A DNA stretch of 55,048 bases from a virus, in the IMG/VR virus record IMGVR_UViG_3300022074_000050, positions 1-55,048 of that record; one strand, 5' to 3'. The notes beneath the pieces were generated by a model. That model made no database searches, had not been told where the DNA came from, and saw only the letters and a program-made list of their open reading frames with translations. Shown in pieces: positions 14,808 to 24,468 of the stretch (position 1 is the first letter of the stretch; the number at the start of each line of letters is the position of its first letter). The translations under genes and the position numbers were made by a program.

Positions 14808-14836
14808 GTCTAATAGAGTAATAGAAGTAATAGATA
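14808..14836 (-). repeat. 29-bp inverted repeat element, copy A (tandem CTATTACTT units)
   Basis: On the minus strand it contains CTATTACTTCTATTACT followed by a TATTAG end. It matches 54391-54419 (plus strand) in 26 of 29 positions, so the two copies are inverted relative to each other. Within the element a roughly 9-bp unit is repeated three times. A further related unit lies at 14880-14890. Iteron-like; no known binder. Confidence 0.65.
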
Positions 14837-14847
14837 AGAGTCTAAAC

Positions 14848-14879
14848 TACTGTTTTACATAAGAAACTGAGAAACAGTA
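14848..14879. promoter_or_regulatory. 8-bp inverted repeat, operator-like
   Basis: TACTGTTT (14848-14855) and AAACAGTA (14872-14879) are perfect inverted copies 16 bases apart, upstream of the SNF2 gene. The half-site spacing suits binding of a dimeric regulator. The binder is unknown. Confidence 0.4.
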
Positions 14880-14990
14880 AAAGTAATAGAATATATTATA
14901 TCTATTACAGGCTTCCTACGAATTCAGAAATTCATTTCTTTATTATTCTATTTCTATATACTTACTTATAGAACTTAGAAAGGAACAGCT

Positions 14991-16436
14991 TTGAAGTACG
15001 AATTCAAAACGCAACCGTTTGCGCATCAAAAGACGGCGTTAACCCGTTCATGGAACAAGCCAGAATACGGCTTCTTTATGGAAATGGGAACAGGTAAATC
15101 GAAAGTCCTTATAGATACGATCGGTATTTTATACGGGAAAGGCGCGATCAACGCCGCCGTTATCATTGCGCCAAAAGGCGTATATAAGAATTGGTCGACA
15201 AAAGAGATACCTGACCATATGCCAGACTATATCGACCGGCATGTCGCAGTATGGTCGCCTGCGCCTCGTAAACAGGAAAAGGCAGATCTAATAAAACTAT
15301 TCGATGTAGGCGAAGATAAACTCAAAATCTTCGTTATCAACGTCGAAGCGTTTAGTACAGCTAAGGGTGTCAAGTTTACTGAGAACTTTATCCTCGGTCA
15401 TCAAGTGCTATTCGCGGTTGACGAATCTACGACGATTAAAAACCCGAAAGCCTCACGAACCAAGGCTATTACGAAACTAGCAAAGAATACTAAGTTCCGT
15501 AGGATCCTAACCGGCTCACCAATAACCCAATCGCCGCTAGACTTGTATAGTCAAACTGAGGTACTCGGAACAAGCCTACTTGGGTACAGCTCGTTCTACT
15601 CTTTCCAAAACCACTTCGGAGAGGTCGTAAATCGCTATTTCGGGGGCCGTACCGTTAAACAGGTAGTAGGGTATAGGAACCTAGACGAACTAACGTCTAA
15701 GCTAGATACGTTCTCTTATAGGGTACTTAAAAACGACTGCCTCGACCTACCGGAAAAGTTGTATATCCGTAGAGAAGTAACCCTGACCGCGCAACAAAAG
15801 AAACTGTACACTGAACTAAAAGAACTAGCGATAACAGAACTTGAAAACCAAGAGATGGTAAGTGTTACGAATGTACTCACTCAGCTGCTCAGGTTACACC
15901 AGATTATATGCGGTCATGTAAAAAGCGATGACGGCGTAGAAACACCTATAGATAGCAACCGTATCGACGAACTTATTGAAGTTATCGGGGAGATGCAAGG
16001 TAAGGTGATTATCTGGGCAAACTACCGCCAAAATATCTTAGAGATCGTTGAAACACTACAAGGTCTATTCGGATCGGATTCGGTAGCTGCCTATTTCGGA
16101 GATACAAGTACCGATGAACGTGAACGGGTTATTAAAGATTTCCAGAACCCCGATTCACCGCTCAGGTTTTTCGTAGGTAATACGCAAACAGGTGGGTATG
16201 GTATCACTCTTACCGAAGCACAAAACGTCATCTATTACTCGAATAATTTCGACTTAGAAAAACGATTGCAATCAGAAGATAGAGCACACCGTATTGGCCA
16301 AAAGAACAACGTAACTTACGTTGACCTTGTAGCCAAAGATACGGTAGACGAAAAGATTGTAACAGCGTTGCGTAACAAACTTGACCTCGCCCAAGAAGTC
16401 TTAGGCGACGAAAAGTGGGAAAACTGGTTAAGCTAA
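14991..16436 (+). CDS. SNF2-family superfamily 2 DNA helicase/translocase
   Basis: The only plus-strand gene. The 481-residue product has the SF2 SNF2 motifs: Ia-preceding FAHQ (Q-motif region), MGTGKSK (32-38), VDESTTIKN (DEST in place of the usual DEAH), LTGSPI and the C-terminal QSEDRAHRIGQ. These proteins translocate on double-stranded DNA with ATP. In phages they are usually placed with replication or recombination genes. The start is TTG at 14991 with AGAAAGGA before it. Its last nine bases overlap the 3' end of the convergent late operon. Confidence 0.92.
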   Translation: MKYEFKTQPFAHQKTALTRSWNKPEYGFFMEMGTGKSKVLIDTIGILYGKGAINAAVIIAPKGVYKNWSTKEIPDHMPDYIDRHVAVWSPAPRKQEKADLIKLFDVGEDKLKIFVINVEAFSTAKGVKFTENFILGHQVLFAVDESTTIKNPKASRTKAITKLAKNTKFRRILTGSPITQSPLDLYSQTEVLGTSLLGYSSFYSFQNHFGEVVNRYFGGRTVKQVVGYRNLDELTSKLDTFSYRVLKNDCLDLPEKLYIRREVTLTAQQKKLYTELKELAITELENQEMVSVTNVLTQLLRLHQIICGHVKSDDGVETPIDSNRIDELIEVIGEMQGKVIIWANYRQNILEIVETLQGLFGSDSVAAYFGDTSTDERERVIKDFQNPDSPLRFFVGNTQTGGYGITLTEAQNVIYYSNNFDLEKRLQSEDRAHRIGQKNNVTYVDLVAKDTVDEKIVTALRNKLDLAQEVLGDEKWENWLS

Positions 16437-16829
16437 TAAAGCTCGCAGTTCTGCAGCAGCCGCTTCTACAGCCGCTAACGCTTCCTCAGGTGACGCAGAA
16501 ATATCTAACGCAGATTGCGCGATACCTACTGCAAGATCTTGAGGTTGAACATCTGCCATCGGGTCTTCTTCGGGCATCATCGGTTCGTCGCCCATACCAC
16601 CCATTAGTTCAGCTAGGCGATCTTCTTCTGGAGCAGGAGCGTCAGCCATAGGAGGTGGAGGCATAGGCGCACCACCACCAGCGGGAGGCATCGGCGGCAT
16701 AGGTGCTCCCCTACCGGCGGGAGGTGGAGTTGGGGCACCACCGGCAGGGGGCAAGGGCGCAGCTGACATTTCAGCATCAGCTCTCATTTGATCTAAGCGA
16801 TTCGGCATTTCATTCATAGGGATAGCCAT
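16428..16829 (-). CDS. Pro/Met/Ala-rich late protein
   Basis: Last gene of the late operon, 133 residues. Residues 20-70 are low complexity with PPAGG(A/G)APMPP repeats, then an acidic Met-rich part and an Ala-rich helix (SALDISASPEEALAAVEAAAAELRALL). No domain is recognised; disorder is likely. It follows the group of large ejection-type proteins with three bases between genes. Its stop codon lies inside the 3' end of the SNF2 gene on the other strand. Confidence 0.7.
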   Translation of the reverse strand: MAIPMNEMPNRLDQMRADAEMSAAPLPPAGGAPTPPPAGRGAPMPPMPPAGGGAPMPPPPMADAPAPEEDRLAELMGGMGDEPMMPEEDPMADVQPQDLAVGIAQSALDISASPEEALAAVEAAAAELRALLA

Positions 16830-16831
16830 TA

Positions 16832-18370
16832 TTAGTTCCTTGGTACGTTAGGCCGAAAGGCGTTTTGAAACGGTTGTACGTTCGTATCGAAATTAGTGAG
16901 ATCCATTATACCGTTAGATACTTGACCGCCCATGTTCTTTTTATCAGGGTTGTACGACATCCCGCCAGTAAACGGATTGCTATACATACCGCCAGTAAAC
17001 GGTTGATTTCGTTCGTTATATTCTTCAGGAGTAAACGGTTCGTCGTATGCACTGTAGCTAGGAGTAAATGTTTTTAAATATGATGTAAACGGATCTTGAC
17101 CTTGTCCTTCACGCTGCCCTTCAATAAGGCTCGCCATCGGGCTACCTCCTGGAAGGAACGAAGTACCAGAACTAAACTGAGACGTAGACCCTGTTCGTGG
17201 GCCGCTAGGCGCAGATGCTGCAAAATAGTTATTCAGCTCGTCTTTTGTATCAGAGATTTGTTGATTAACTGCGTCAGCTTCGTACTGAGAAGTAACGTCT
17301 TGGTATTTTGTTTCAAGCGCACCTAGTTGATCTGTTAAACCTTGAATAACAGAATCATAATCATTAGTCGTCGCTTCTGCTAATTGTTCAGGAGTAACGT
17401 ACTGACCTTCTTGTGGGAGATATGATTGTAATTGTTCAGGAGTAAGGTAGTTTTGGAACAAACTTTCTAAACCTTGCACCTGTTCTTGTGTTGCATATCC
17501 TGATAAATCGTCAGAAGTAAGATAACCAGACAAATCTATGTTCGGGTCATATTCCCCTAGCTGATTAGAAATTAAATCAGAAACCTGATCTTCGGTAAGT
17601 CTGCCTTCGTTAATTAAGTCTTGAACTTGTTCTTGTGTTAAACCTGCGGCGGCAGCGGTTTCTTGGGCGCTAGGCTCTTCCTCGGACTGGGCAGCAACTT
17701 CGCCTTCGACTAGTGCTAAAATCTGTTCTTCAGTAAGCAACCCTTGAGTATATAACTGAGCTAACTGATCTTCGCTAAGTTGATAGTTTTGAATAATTGC
17801 AAGAACTTGATCTTCGGTAAGCACCCCACCTGTAATAAGATCTTGAATTTCTTCAGCACTTAGTTCGGCGTTAGCTAATCGTCTAGCAAATTCTTCTTCT
17901 GCTGCAGCAACTCTAGCCGCCGCAGCTTCTGCTTCAGCAGCTCTAGCAGCTTCTGCTTCCGCAGCTCGCTCTTCCGCAGCCCTTCTAGCTGCGATTGCAC
18001 GGGCAATATCAGCTTCGTTATAGGTCGGCCCCATACCCTCAGACTGATCGTATCGAGCATAATCGTTACCGTATGCACCCTGCTCAACATTAAAGCCCAT
18101 CGCCTCAGAAGCTGAAGGGCCGTACAGATAATTAAACGCATCTACTTCTTCTGTAGTAGGAGAAGCAGTGTTAGTTACACGTTGCGGAGGGGCTTGACTA
18201 ACTGTATCGGCAACTACTGGGTTGTTTGCCATATATGCGGCAATACGTTCAGGGTCGATATTAATACTAAAATTACCAATATTGCCGCCACCGAACATTT
18301 TAGGAGGTTCGACTTCTTCAGTCGTTGGAAGTTGTGAGAGTGTTTTTGATTTATAAAAAACCGACATCAA
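16832..18370 (-). CDS. Late virion-associated protein with coiled coil and 17-18-residue repeats
   Basis: A 512-residue protein. After an N-terminal MFGGGNIG stretch, residues 120-175 form an Ala/Glu/Arg coiled coil. Then come about six copies of a short helical unit of the form L(S/T)E(D/E)Q(V/I)xxLIxxG, for example VLTEDQVLAIIQN and LLTEEQILALVEG. The C-terminus is Pro/Gly/Ser-rich with a NPDKKNMGGQVSNG motif, close to KKNMGG in the 629-aa protein. Probably an ejected or internal virion protein by position; no homologous family is recognised. Confidence 0.7.
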   Translation of the reverse strand: MMSVFYKSKTLSQLPTTEEVEPPKMFGGGNIGNFSINIDPERIAAYMANNPVVADTVSQAPPQRVTNTASPTTEEVDAFNYLYGPSASEAMGFNVEQGAYGNDYARYDQSEGMGPTYNEADIARAIAARRAAEERAAEAEAARAAEAEAAAARVAAAEEEFARRLANAELSAEEIQDLITGGVLTEDQVLAIIQNYQLSEDQLAQLYTQGLLTEEQILALVEGEVAAQSEEEPSAQETAAAAGLTQEQVQDLINEGRLTEDQVSDLISNQLGEYDPNIDLSGYLTSDDLSGYATQEQVQGLESLFQNYLTPEQLQSYLPQEGQYVTPEQLAEATTNDYDSVIQGLTDQLGALETKYQDVTSQYEADAVNQQISDTKDELNNYFAASAPSGPRTGSTSQFSSGTSFLPGGSPMASLIEGQREGQGQDPFTSYLKTFTPSYSAYDEPFTPEEYNERNQPFTGGMYSNPFTGGMSYNPDKKNMGGQVSNGIMDLTNFDTNVQPFQNAFRPNVPRN

Positions 18371-21300
18371 AATATCTCCTCAAGCAAACGGTATATTCGT
18401 TCAGGCATTTCTCTTTGCTCTTCTGTTAAACTAGACAGCTCATCTCTAATTCGCTCACGAGCAGTTTGGTCTTCTTCGCTACCTACGTTTGCTGATCGGC
18501 CTTGAGCAATAGCCGCAGTAACCTGATACATCGTAAGGGCTGGTAATTTTAACTGTTCTGCTCTTAAATATGCTTTTAGTTTTTTAGGATCGGAAACAAT
18601 CTGTCCTAAATAGCGTGCTTTAGCTTCGTCTAATTCTTCAGAAAACACGTCTCTAGCTATACCGATACGAGTGGCAGTTAAGTCTAAGGGGCCGAAGATC
18701 GCTCTACGCAATCTATCTATAGTCCCTCGTCCTGCAGGGGTACGACTTCTTATGTCTTCGACATTTTTTGTCGCCTGTTTGCCGGCATACGTTTCTAAAG
18801 GGTTTCCAGCAAACCCTCTCTGTTTATCCACCATTCTAGCTAAGATTCTAAGATCTTTCGCATATCTAAATGCTTCATCAGCCCCGACTATCGGCTCTAA
18901 AAACCTAGCAGCTTCAGCGTCAGTGTTGAACGGGGTGAGGATTAACTCTTCTAATCTCTTAATATCAAAAGAAGATTCAGGCCCAGCTGCGTCTAACATC
19001 CGTGTCCCGCGAGTCGTTCCTCTAAATTTAGTTCCTCGCAACCCTAACACGACATTTTCAGCAAAATACTCTTGTAACGCAGTTCTTAATTCTGGGTAAT
19101 CCTCTGCCATTTTGCCGAGGTTATTTACGAATCGACCCAGTTGAGTTTCTCGGATATTTTTTGCGCCCTGAGAGGACAGTGTAAAATACTGGTCTAACGC
19201 TTGCGTTAACGTGGGAAACCTACCTGTATCGTCAGCTAGTTTTTCAAGCTCTTTATTGATAGCGCGAACATTAGCTTGAGATTTAGTGATAGACTCTCTA
19301 GCGTTAGTTAAAAAGTCCCGATAGTTTTCAAATTTTACAAAATCTTCTGGGAATAATGCACGAAGCTGTTCTTCGTTTTTAGACATGATTGAGTTAAAGC
19401 GGTTACGGGCTGTGCCAACATCGACATTATCTACGTCAATCTCTCGTTGAACAGACTCTAAAACAGTTGATTTAATCGACTGTAATTTTTCTAACCCACC
19501 TTCTTGTCTACTAATAAATTCAACTAATGCTCTAACTTGTCCAGGGTTGGTAGTTCTAATAAATAAACCTATTTCAGATTCGTCTTTTTTAGCGATGTCT
19601 ACTAAAAACCGAGCAGATAGATCTCTTTGTTGGTCGGCAAGTTTCGTAGCAAGAATTTGATATTCACGACCAACTTCGTCGTAAACTCTTTCCATATTCT
19701 CTGGGGCTTTTTTGCCGGTCTGTACCTTATACATTTGACGAAAGTTATCGTCGATTGCATTATCAATGCTATCAATAAGTGCTTGGCCTTTTTCACGAAT
19801 AACTTTATTAGGGTGTCCAGATATCGCTGCGGATAAGTTTTCCCTAGTTAAAATTAGCTCTCGTTGAGTAAAGTCTCGTTGAGGTAAAAACTGTCCCCCC
19901 TCTCGACCCTGCCCTAATAGCATTTGGATACTTATTCCTTCAGTTTCTCGATTCGGCAAAATAGCTCTAATAAACTCTGCCGCTTCAGCTGCGTCTTCAG
20001 AGCCGAATACAATACCTTCTTGTTTATTAGCGTTTAAAAAATCTTCAAGAGCACCTTTTATATATTTAGGAAGTTTGACAGTCGCTTGGCTATCGTTATA
20101 TTGCTCTCTAGATAATATACCGTCTATTTGAGAACGGGTGCCGTCTAGTTCTTCACTGCGCTGAACAATAAGCCTTGATTTTCGATCAGGGAATGCTTGA
20201 CTTTGTGCTGTACTAACTTGTTCTTGAATGTTTTCTGCAGCTTGTTGTCTTCCAGCTCGAGAAGTATCTAACGCAAATGCTTGCCCTAATTGCTGATTAG
20301 CCATATTTTCGGCTAATGCTCGTTCTTCTTCTGAAAGCTCGCTAACTAATTTCTGACTACGAATACCAGTAAAAACATCGTTTAATGTTTCTTTAGTAAT
20401 TCCTAAATCTTCAGCCTCTCTAGGATTGAGACCCGATTTTCTTAAAATATCAGTATAAAACTGTTCTAACAACGAAGAGTTTGACCTATGGAAATCTTCT
20501 AATTTTCCAGCTATGGGCATTTCTAAAGCAATTTCCGACATCAATTCTTCAAACGCTATGATTTGTTCGTTATCAGACATTTGTCCAAGAGTTTGAGCTT
20601 GCTGCCTAATTCTCCTTGCTGCTTCTGTAGAACCTTCTTGGGTAATTCTTATAATTTCTGCAGGAGTTAGTTCGTCAAATTGTTCAGCGAAACCAGTTTC
20701 TTCTTGAACAACTTCAGTAATTCTTCGACGCATTTCGGGAGTCGTTTCCTCAGGAAGCGCGTCTGCATCACCGTTATTAACTCGACGAATTTTATCGCCT
20801 AATACTCTTGCTTCGACCATCATTGTATCAATTATTTCACTAGATACTGGTCGACCAGTCAATTTAGACCACATAGCCCCAAGGCTTCTAAGGAATGCGT
20901 CTCCTCCTGCACCATACATAAGTGCCGCTTTGAATACGGCCCCCGAATCTTCTGCTGCTCTTTCAAAAGTTAGGTCAGGCTGTACGTTGCCGCCTGCTTC
21001 GGTTGCACCTAAAGCAAGTTGTCCAAATCGTATAAGAGTTTCAGTGCCAGCTACTCCGAGTGCTGTAGCTCCAACTTCAACCACTGCCTTACCGAACCTA
21101 GATTCAGGTAATCTGTAAAGAGCTTCGCCTTCATCTATATCGGTAGCTTTTCTTTGCAGTCTTTGCTGGATTCTGTTTTTAGCTACTTTACCAGCTACGT
21201 TTGTAAGAAAACCACCAGCCGCGATTCCCGCGCCTTCTTGCGCTCCAAATTTAGCAAGTTCCCGTAACGCAGGAGAGATGTCGCCTTCTAATGCTTCTTC

Positions 21301-22164
21301 AACAGGCTGTACATTAGCTACAGGGAGCCATGCGTAATCCCCACGCTCTTCGTCAAAAGGATTAAATTTACTTTTAACGATTAACCCGTCTTGAGGATTA
21401 CGAGGGTTAATTAATTCAACTTCGGCTTCGGGGTCAAATTTCCGAATAATGTTTTTATATTCTGTCGGAGTCGGAAAAACAGGGGAAACGCCCGAACGAT
21501 AAAAATAATCAGAATCAATAGGGGCGAACTCTTCATAAGAGTTTTCAACGTAGCGGGGGTTTACTCCTCGTAAAACTGACGCTTCTCGTTGAGCCTCATT
21601 AGTTTCAAACGATAGCCCTCGAATAGCTTCGGCCCCCCGAATAAGGCCGTAACCAAGAAGGCCGCTGCTAACTTGCATAGCTGGAGGAACTAGCGGCTCC
21701 TCATCTTGTTCTCGTTTTTCATAGTCAGTAGAGACTAGGGCTTGATCTCTGTTCCTACCAATACGCGCATGCATTTCGCTGTAGATAGGCTCGACTGCTT
21801 CAAAGTCAGAGCGCAGCTTATCAACGTTCACGCCTAGTTCGTCTTGAACTTGTTGTAATCTCTCAGGGTCGTTTAAAACTTGTTCTAATGTCGCTGCGAA
21901 ACGGAAAAAGTCGGGATTAGATAACGCGACCTTTTGTTTTCCCTGCCCTGTTTGAACTTCTTGAACTACATTTGCCCTTGGGCCACCTGAATCTAATATC
22001 TGTTTAGGAGTATAAGCTCGGATATTACCTTCACTATCGCGATAACGTGAATTTATTTCGCCTTCCGAATCTAAATACGCATCTATGCCTGCTTCAGTAG
22101 CGATCGTTCCAAAAACGTCGGACTCATAAAACGGGTCTTTTGTAAGTAAGAATTCACTAGACAT
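18367..22164 (-). CDS. Very large putative internal virion/ejection protein (1265 aa)
   Basis: The largest product of the window, mostly helical with long charged segments. Two Gly/Ala-rich hydrophobic helices near residues 315-330 and 360-390 (EGAGIAAGGFLTNVAG, GATALGVAGTETLIRFG) could insert in membranes. No enzyme motif is visible. In podoviruses, proteins of this size next to the tail hub and other ejection genes are usually carried inside the capsid and released into the cell envelope with the DNA. That role is inferred from size, order and composition. The ATG overlaps the 512-aa gene region by four bases. Confidence 0.7.
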   Translation of the reverse strand: MSSEFLLTKDPFYESDVFGTIATEAGIDAYLDSEGEINSRYRDSEGNIRAYTPKQILDSGGPRANVVQEVQTGQGKQKVALSNPDFFRFAATLEQVLNDPERLQQVQDELGVNVDKLRSDFEAVEPIYSEMHARIGRNRDQALVSTDYEKREQDEEPLVPPAMQVSSGLLGYGLIRGAEAIRGLSFETNEAQREASVLRGVNPRYVENSYEEFAPIDSDYFYRSGVSPVFPTPTEYKNIIRKFDPEAEVELINPRNPQDGLIVKSKFNPFDEERGDYAWLPVANVQPVEEALEGDISPALRELAKFGAQEGAGIAAGGFLTNVAGKVAKNRIQQRLQRKATDIDEGEALYRLPESRFGKAVVEVGATALGVAGTETLIRFGQLALGATEAGGNVQPDLTFERAAEDSGAVFKAALMYGAGGDAFLRSLGAMWSKLTGRPVSSEIIDTMMVEARVLGDKIRRVNNGDADALPEETTPEMRRRITEVVQEETGFAEQFDELTPAEIIRITQEGSTEAARRIRQQAQTLGQMSDNEQIIAFEELMSEIALEMPIAGKLEDFHRSNSSLLEQFYTDILRKSGLNPREAEDLGITKETLNDVFTGIRSQKLVSELSEEERALAENMANQQLGQAFALDTSRAGRQQAAENIQEQVSTAQSQAFPDRKSRLIVQRSEELDGTRSQIDGILSREQYNDSQATVKLPKYIKGALEDFLNANKQEGIVFGSEDAAEAAEFIRAILPNRETEGISIQMLLGQGREGGQFLPQRDFTQRELILTRENLSAAISGHPNKVIREKGQALIDSIDNAIDDNFRQMYKVQTGKKAPENMERVYDEVGREYQILATKLADQQRDLSARFLVDIAKKDESEIGLFIRTTNPGQVRALVEFISRQEGGLEKLQSIKSTVLESVQREIDVDNVDVGTARNRFNSIMSKNEEQLRALFPEDFVKFENYRDFLTNARESITKSQANVRAINKELEKLADDTGRFPTLTQALDQYFTLSSQGAKNIRETQLGRFVNNLGKMAEDYPELRTALQEYFAENVVLGLRGTKFRGTTRGTRMLDAAGPESSFDIKRLEELILTPFNTDAEAARFLEPIVGADEAFRYAKDLRILARMVDKQRGFAGNPLETYAGKQATKNVEDIRSRTPAGRGTIDRLRRAIFGPLDLTATRIGIARDVFSEELDEAKARYLGQIVSDPKKLKAYLRAEQLKLPALTMYQVTAAIAQGRSANVGSEEDQTARERIRDELSSLTEEQREMPERIYRLLEEIF

Positions 22165-22166
22165 AG

Positions 22167-24467
22167 TTATTTGCTCTGGCTCTGTACCCGTTCACTAAAC
22201 GTGCCTGTAGTATTAACTCCTCCTGGAGTTTTTACTGCAGCGCGATTACGAGCGCGAGATGGAGCGGTGCTTCGTTTTCCAGGAGTTTGGCCAGTTCGTA
22301 AATTATATTTTAACATACCTAAATATCGACCGAACTTACCGAACTCTGGGTCTTCGCCTCTGAGTATTTCTCTGGCAACTGTTGCAGGTAAAAACATTTG
22401 GAGTTTTGGATCGTAAATAAAAGTATTCGTTCCAGCGCCACCTACATTTCTTTGCGCATCTCCTCTTATTTTCCTGCGTAATCTAGCTATTTCTGTAGGA
22501 TCTTCAGAATTATAAAGTCTGTCAAGATCTGAATCTGGGCCAGTATCTAAATTATATCTAGCTGCAAAATCATCTCGAATATTTTCTAAAGTACTAGTTT
22601 GTTCTGCAGGAGACATCTTTTCTAGCAGCTCTACTTTTCGCAGCGTAGAAGAACCCGCAAATTCTCTATCAACATTTCTAATCGCGTCGAAAATAGCACC
22701 ACCTAATTTATCTACAACTACAGAAGGGGCACCGTCTTCAAAACCCATTGTTTGTAGGTTTAAAGCTACGTCTCTATCAGAAATCCTCGATAGCGACTCA
22801 CCTCTAGCAGTAGCCATTAAAAACGCTAAACGGATTTGTGCAGCACCGTAAAATCCAGTGTCTTGAAGATATTCATCTAATGCTTTTCTATCTAAATTAA
22901 GCCAACTTGTCTTGCTATCCGCATCTTTTGAAGTAGTGCTGTTTCTAATGGTCAGTAGGTCATCTACTAACATTGATCGTGTATTTCTTATATCCGTAGG
23001 ATCGGTGCTTTCTAAAGCGGCCTGATACGCACCTAAAGTACCAGAAAGTTGTACAGCTCCTGCACCAGCATCTGGGTCTACATTTCTATTTATAAATTCA
23101 TCAAAAACAGACGTTTGGTCAGCTCCTTCCATACCGTATATCTGGGCCATTTTTGAACCGAACATTCTGATATTTCTATCAAAAACATCAGTTAAGTTTG
23201 CAGCATACTCAGTAGAACCTGTCGTAATACTTTCGTCTAAACCTACGATGTTTCCGTTTTCGTCTCTTACTAAATCACCATTTTCGTCTACAGACGCACC
23301 TGCCATACCTAAACGGTCAAAAATCTGAGTAGCTAAAGCAACGAGATTACGAGTGCCGTTTCTGCGTAACACATAATTATCTAATTTATTCTGCTGATTC
23401 GTTTTTAATCTTCCAGGAACGGCTCGTTCGGTTGTTAAATCAACGCTTGAAACTAAGTTATATCCTTCTTGTTTCATTTGGGCGACAGTTTTATATGTTC
23501 CGTCGTCTTGCAATACTCGTCTTTCTATTATCCTTTGTCCAGTTTTAGGATCCATAGCGTTAACTAAACTTACTTCGTAAAGTTGTCCGTCAGTTTTCCC
23601 GCCTGAATCTTGGAAAGTTTCGGTTTTAACTTCTGCTATTTCTCCGTCTAGCAAAGTTAGGTCAGTGTTGCGGTAATACTGACCTTTAGGAACAACTTCG
23701 TTAGTACCTTGTTGTTTATCAAATCGAGTATCTCCACGACTTTCAACCCAAGTCACCCCGTTTTCATCACGAAGTGCTCTAGTTTGATATCCTTCGAGCT
23801 TGCCGTCTACATCTTTCCAACCATTAACCGTAACTGAGGTAAGTTTGGGGTCTACTTTGGCAAATTCAGAAGCCCGACTTTGGCTTCTTCGTATAGCTGC
23901 ATCTATTTCTGACCGTTCTGTAGCTGCATCTAATTTTCTAGCTGCGTTTGCTGCGCTAATAAACGCGCCTGCAGAACCGTCGTCTTCGTCTCCTGCTAGT
24001 GCCAGAGCAGGAGCGAACTGTAGTAATGAGCTGGCTAAATTCCCCAACCCTGTTTTCCTTTCTGTGCCGATTTGCGGGAGAGAATTAGAAATTTCCGCTA
24101 ATCGTTGGTTTCTTATTCTTTGCCTAAGTTCTTCTGGGCTAAGTCCTTCGCCAGCAGCTATATCTTCAGGCACGCCCATGTCAGGAACTTGCGCTGAAAC
24201 TGCCGTGGGATCTGGTTTAAAAAACTTATCCTCTAAGCCCGTTATTGAACCTAAACCTTTTAATGCAGCGTCTGCTGCAAACGGCGCAGCTGTACCTAAC
24301 AGCGCACCAAGGATCTGTTTTTTAGGATCTTTTTCGTCGCGCTGCGTTTGTCGTCGAGGCGTAGGCGCAAACTGCACTGAGCGAACAGGCGTAACTTTAG
24401 GGGCTTGGACTAAATTAGCAATACCGCCACCACCACCGCCGATATTAAAACCGAAATTATTCGCCAC
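22167..24467 (-). CDS. Large putative virion/ejection protein (766 aa)
   Basis: It begins with a FGFNIGGGGGGIANL segment, then a basic Pro-rich part and a hydrophobic Ala/Gly helix (KQILGALLGTAAPFAADAAL, about 50-69). The rest is mixed, with a beta-rich part near 200-330 and helical parts after. No recognised domain. Gene order (1265 - 766 - 629 - 316 aa, all within a few bases) suggests one ejection or internal virion module. Role inferred from context. Confidence 0.7.
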   Translation of the reverse strand: MANNFGFNIGGGGGGIANLVQAPKVTPVRSVQFAPTPRRQTQRDEKDPKKQILGALLGTAAPFAADAALKGLGSITGLEDKFFKPDPTAVSAQVPDMGVPEDIAAGEGLSPEELRQRIRNQRLAEISNSLPQIGTERKTGLGNLASSLLQFAPALALAGDEDDGSAGAFISAANAARKLDAATERSEIDAAIRRSQSRASEFAKVDPKLTSVTVNGWKDVDGKLEGYQTRALRDENGVTWVESRGDTRFDKQQGTNEVVPKGQYYRNTDLTLLDGEIAEVKTETFQDSGGKTDGQLYEVSLVNAMDPKTGQRIIERRVLQDDGTYKTVAQMKQEGYNLVSSVDLTTERAVPGRLKTNQQNKLDNYVLRRNGTRNLVALATQIFDRLGMAGASVDENGDLVRDENGNIVGLDESITTGSTEYAANLTDVFDRNIRMFGSKMAQIYGMEGADQTSVFDEFINRNVDPDAGAGAVQLSGTLGAYQAALESTDPTDIRNTRSMLVDDLLTIRNSTTSKDADSKTSWLNLDRKALDEYLQDTGFYGAAQIRLAFLMATARGESLSRISDRDVALNLQTMGFEDGAPSVVVDKLGGAIFDAIRNVDREFAGSSTLRKVELLEKMSPAEQTSTLENIRDDFAARYNLDTGPDSDLDRLYNSEDPTEIARLRRKIRGDAQRNVGGAGTNTFIYDPKLQMFLPATVAREILRGEDPEFGKFGRYLGMLKYNLRTGQTPGKRSTAPSRARNRAAVKTPGGVNTTGTFSERVQSQSK

Positions 24468-24468
24468 G

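Larger units (their letters stand above)
14737..14990. promoter_or_regulatory. AT-rich divergent non-coding region (candidate origin/control region)
   Basis: About 250 bases without a gene, between the divergent early operon and the SNF2 gene. It is very AT-rich and holds tandem TAATAGA(A)G repeats, an 8-bp inverted repeat, and two elements also found at 54240-54419. The plus-strand promoter for the SNF2 gene must lie here, but I could not pick a convincing -35/-10 pair. Such a layout suits a replication origin or operator region; this is inference. Confidence 0.45.
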
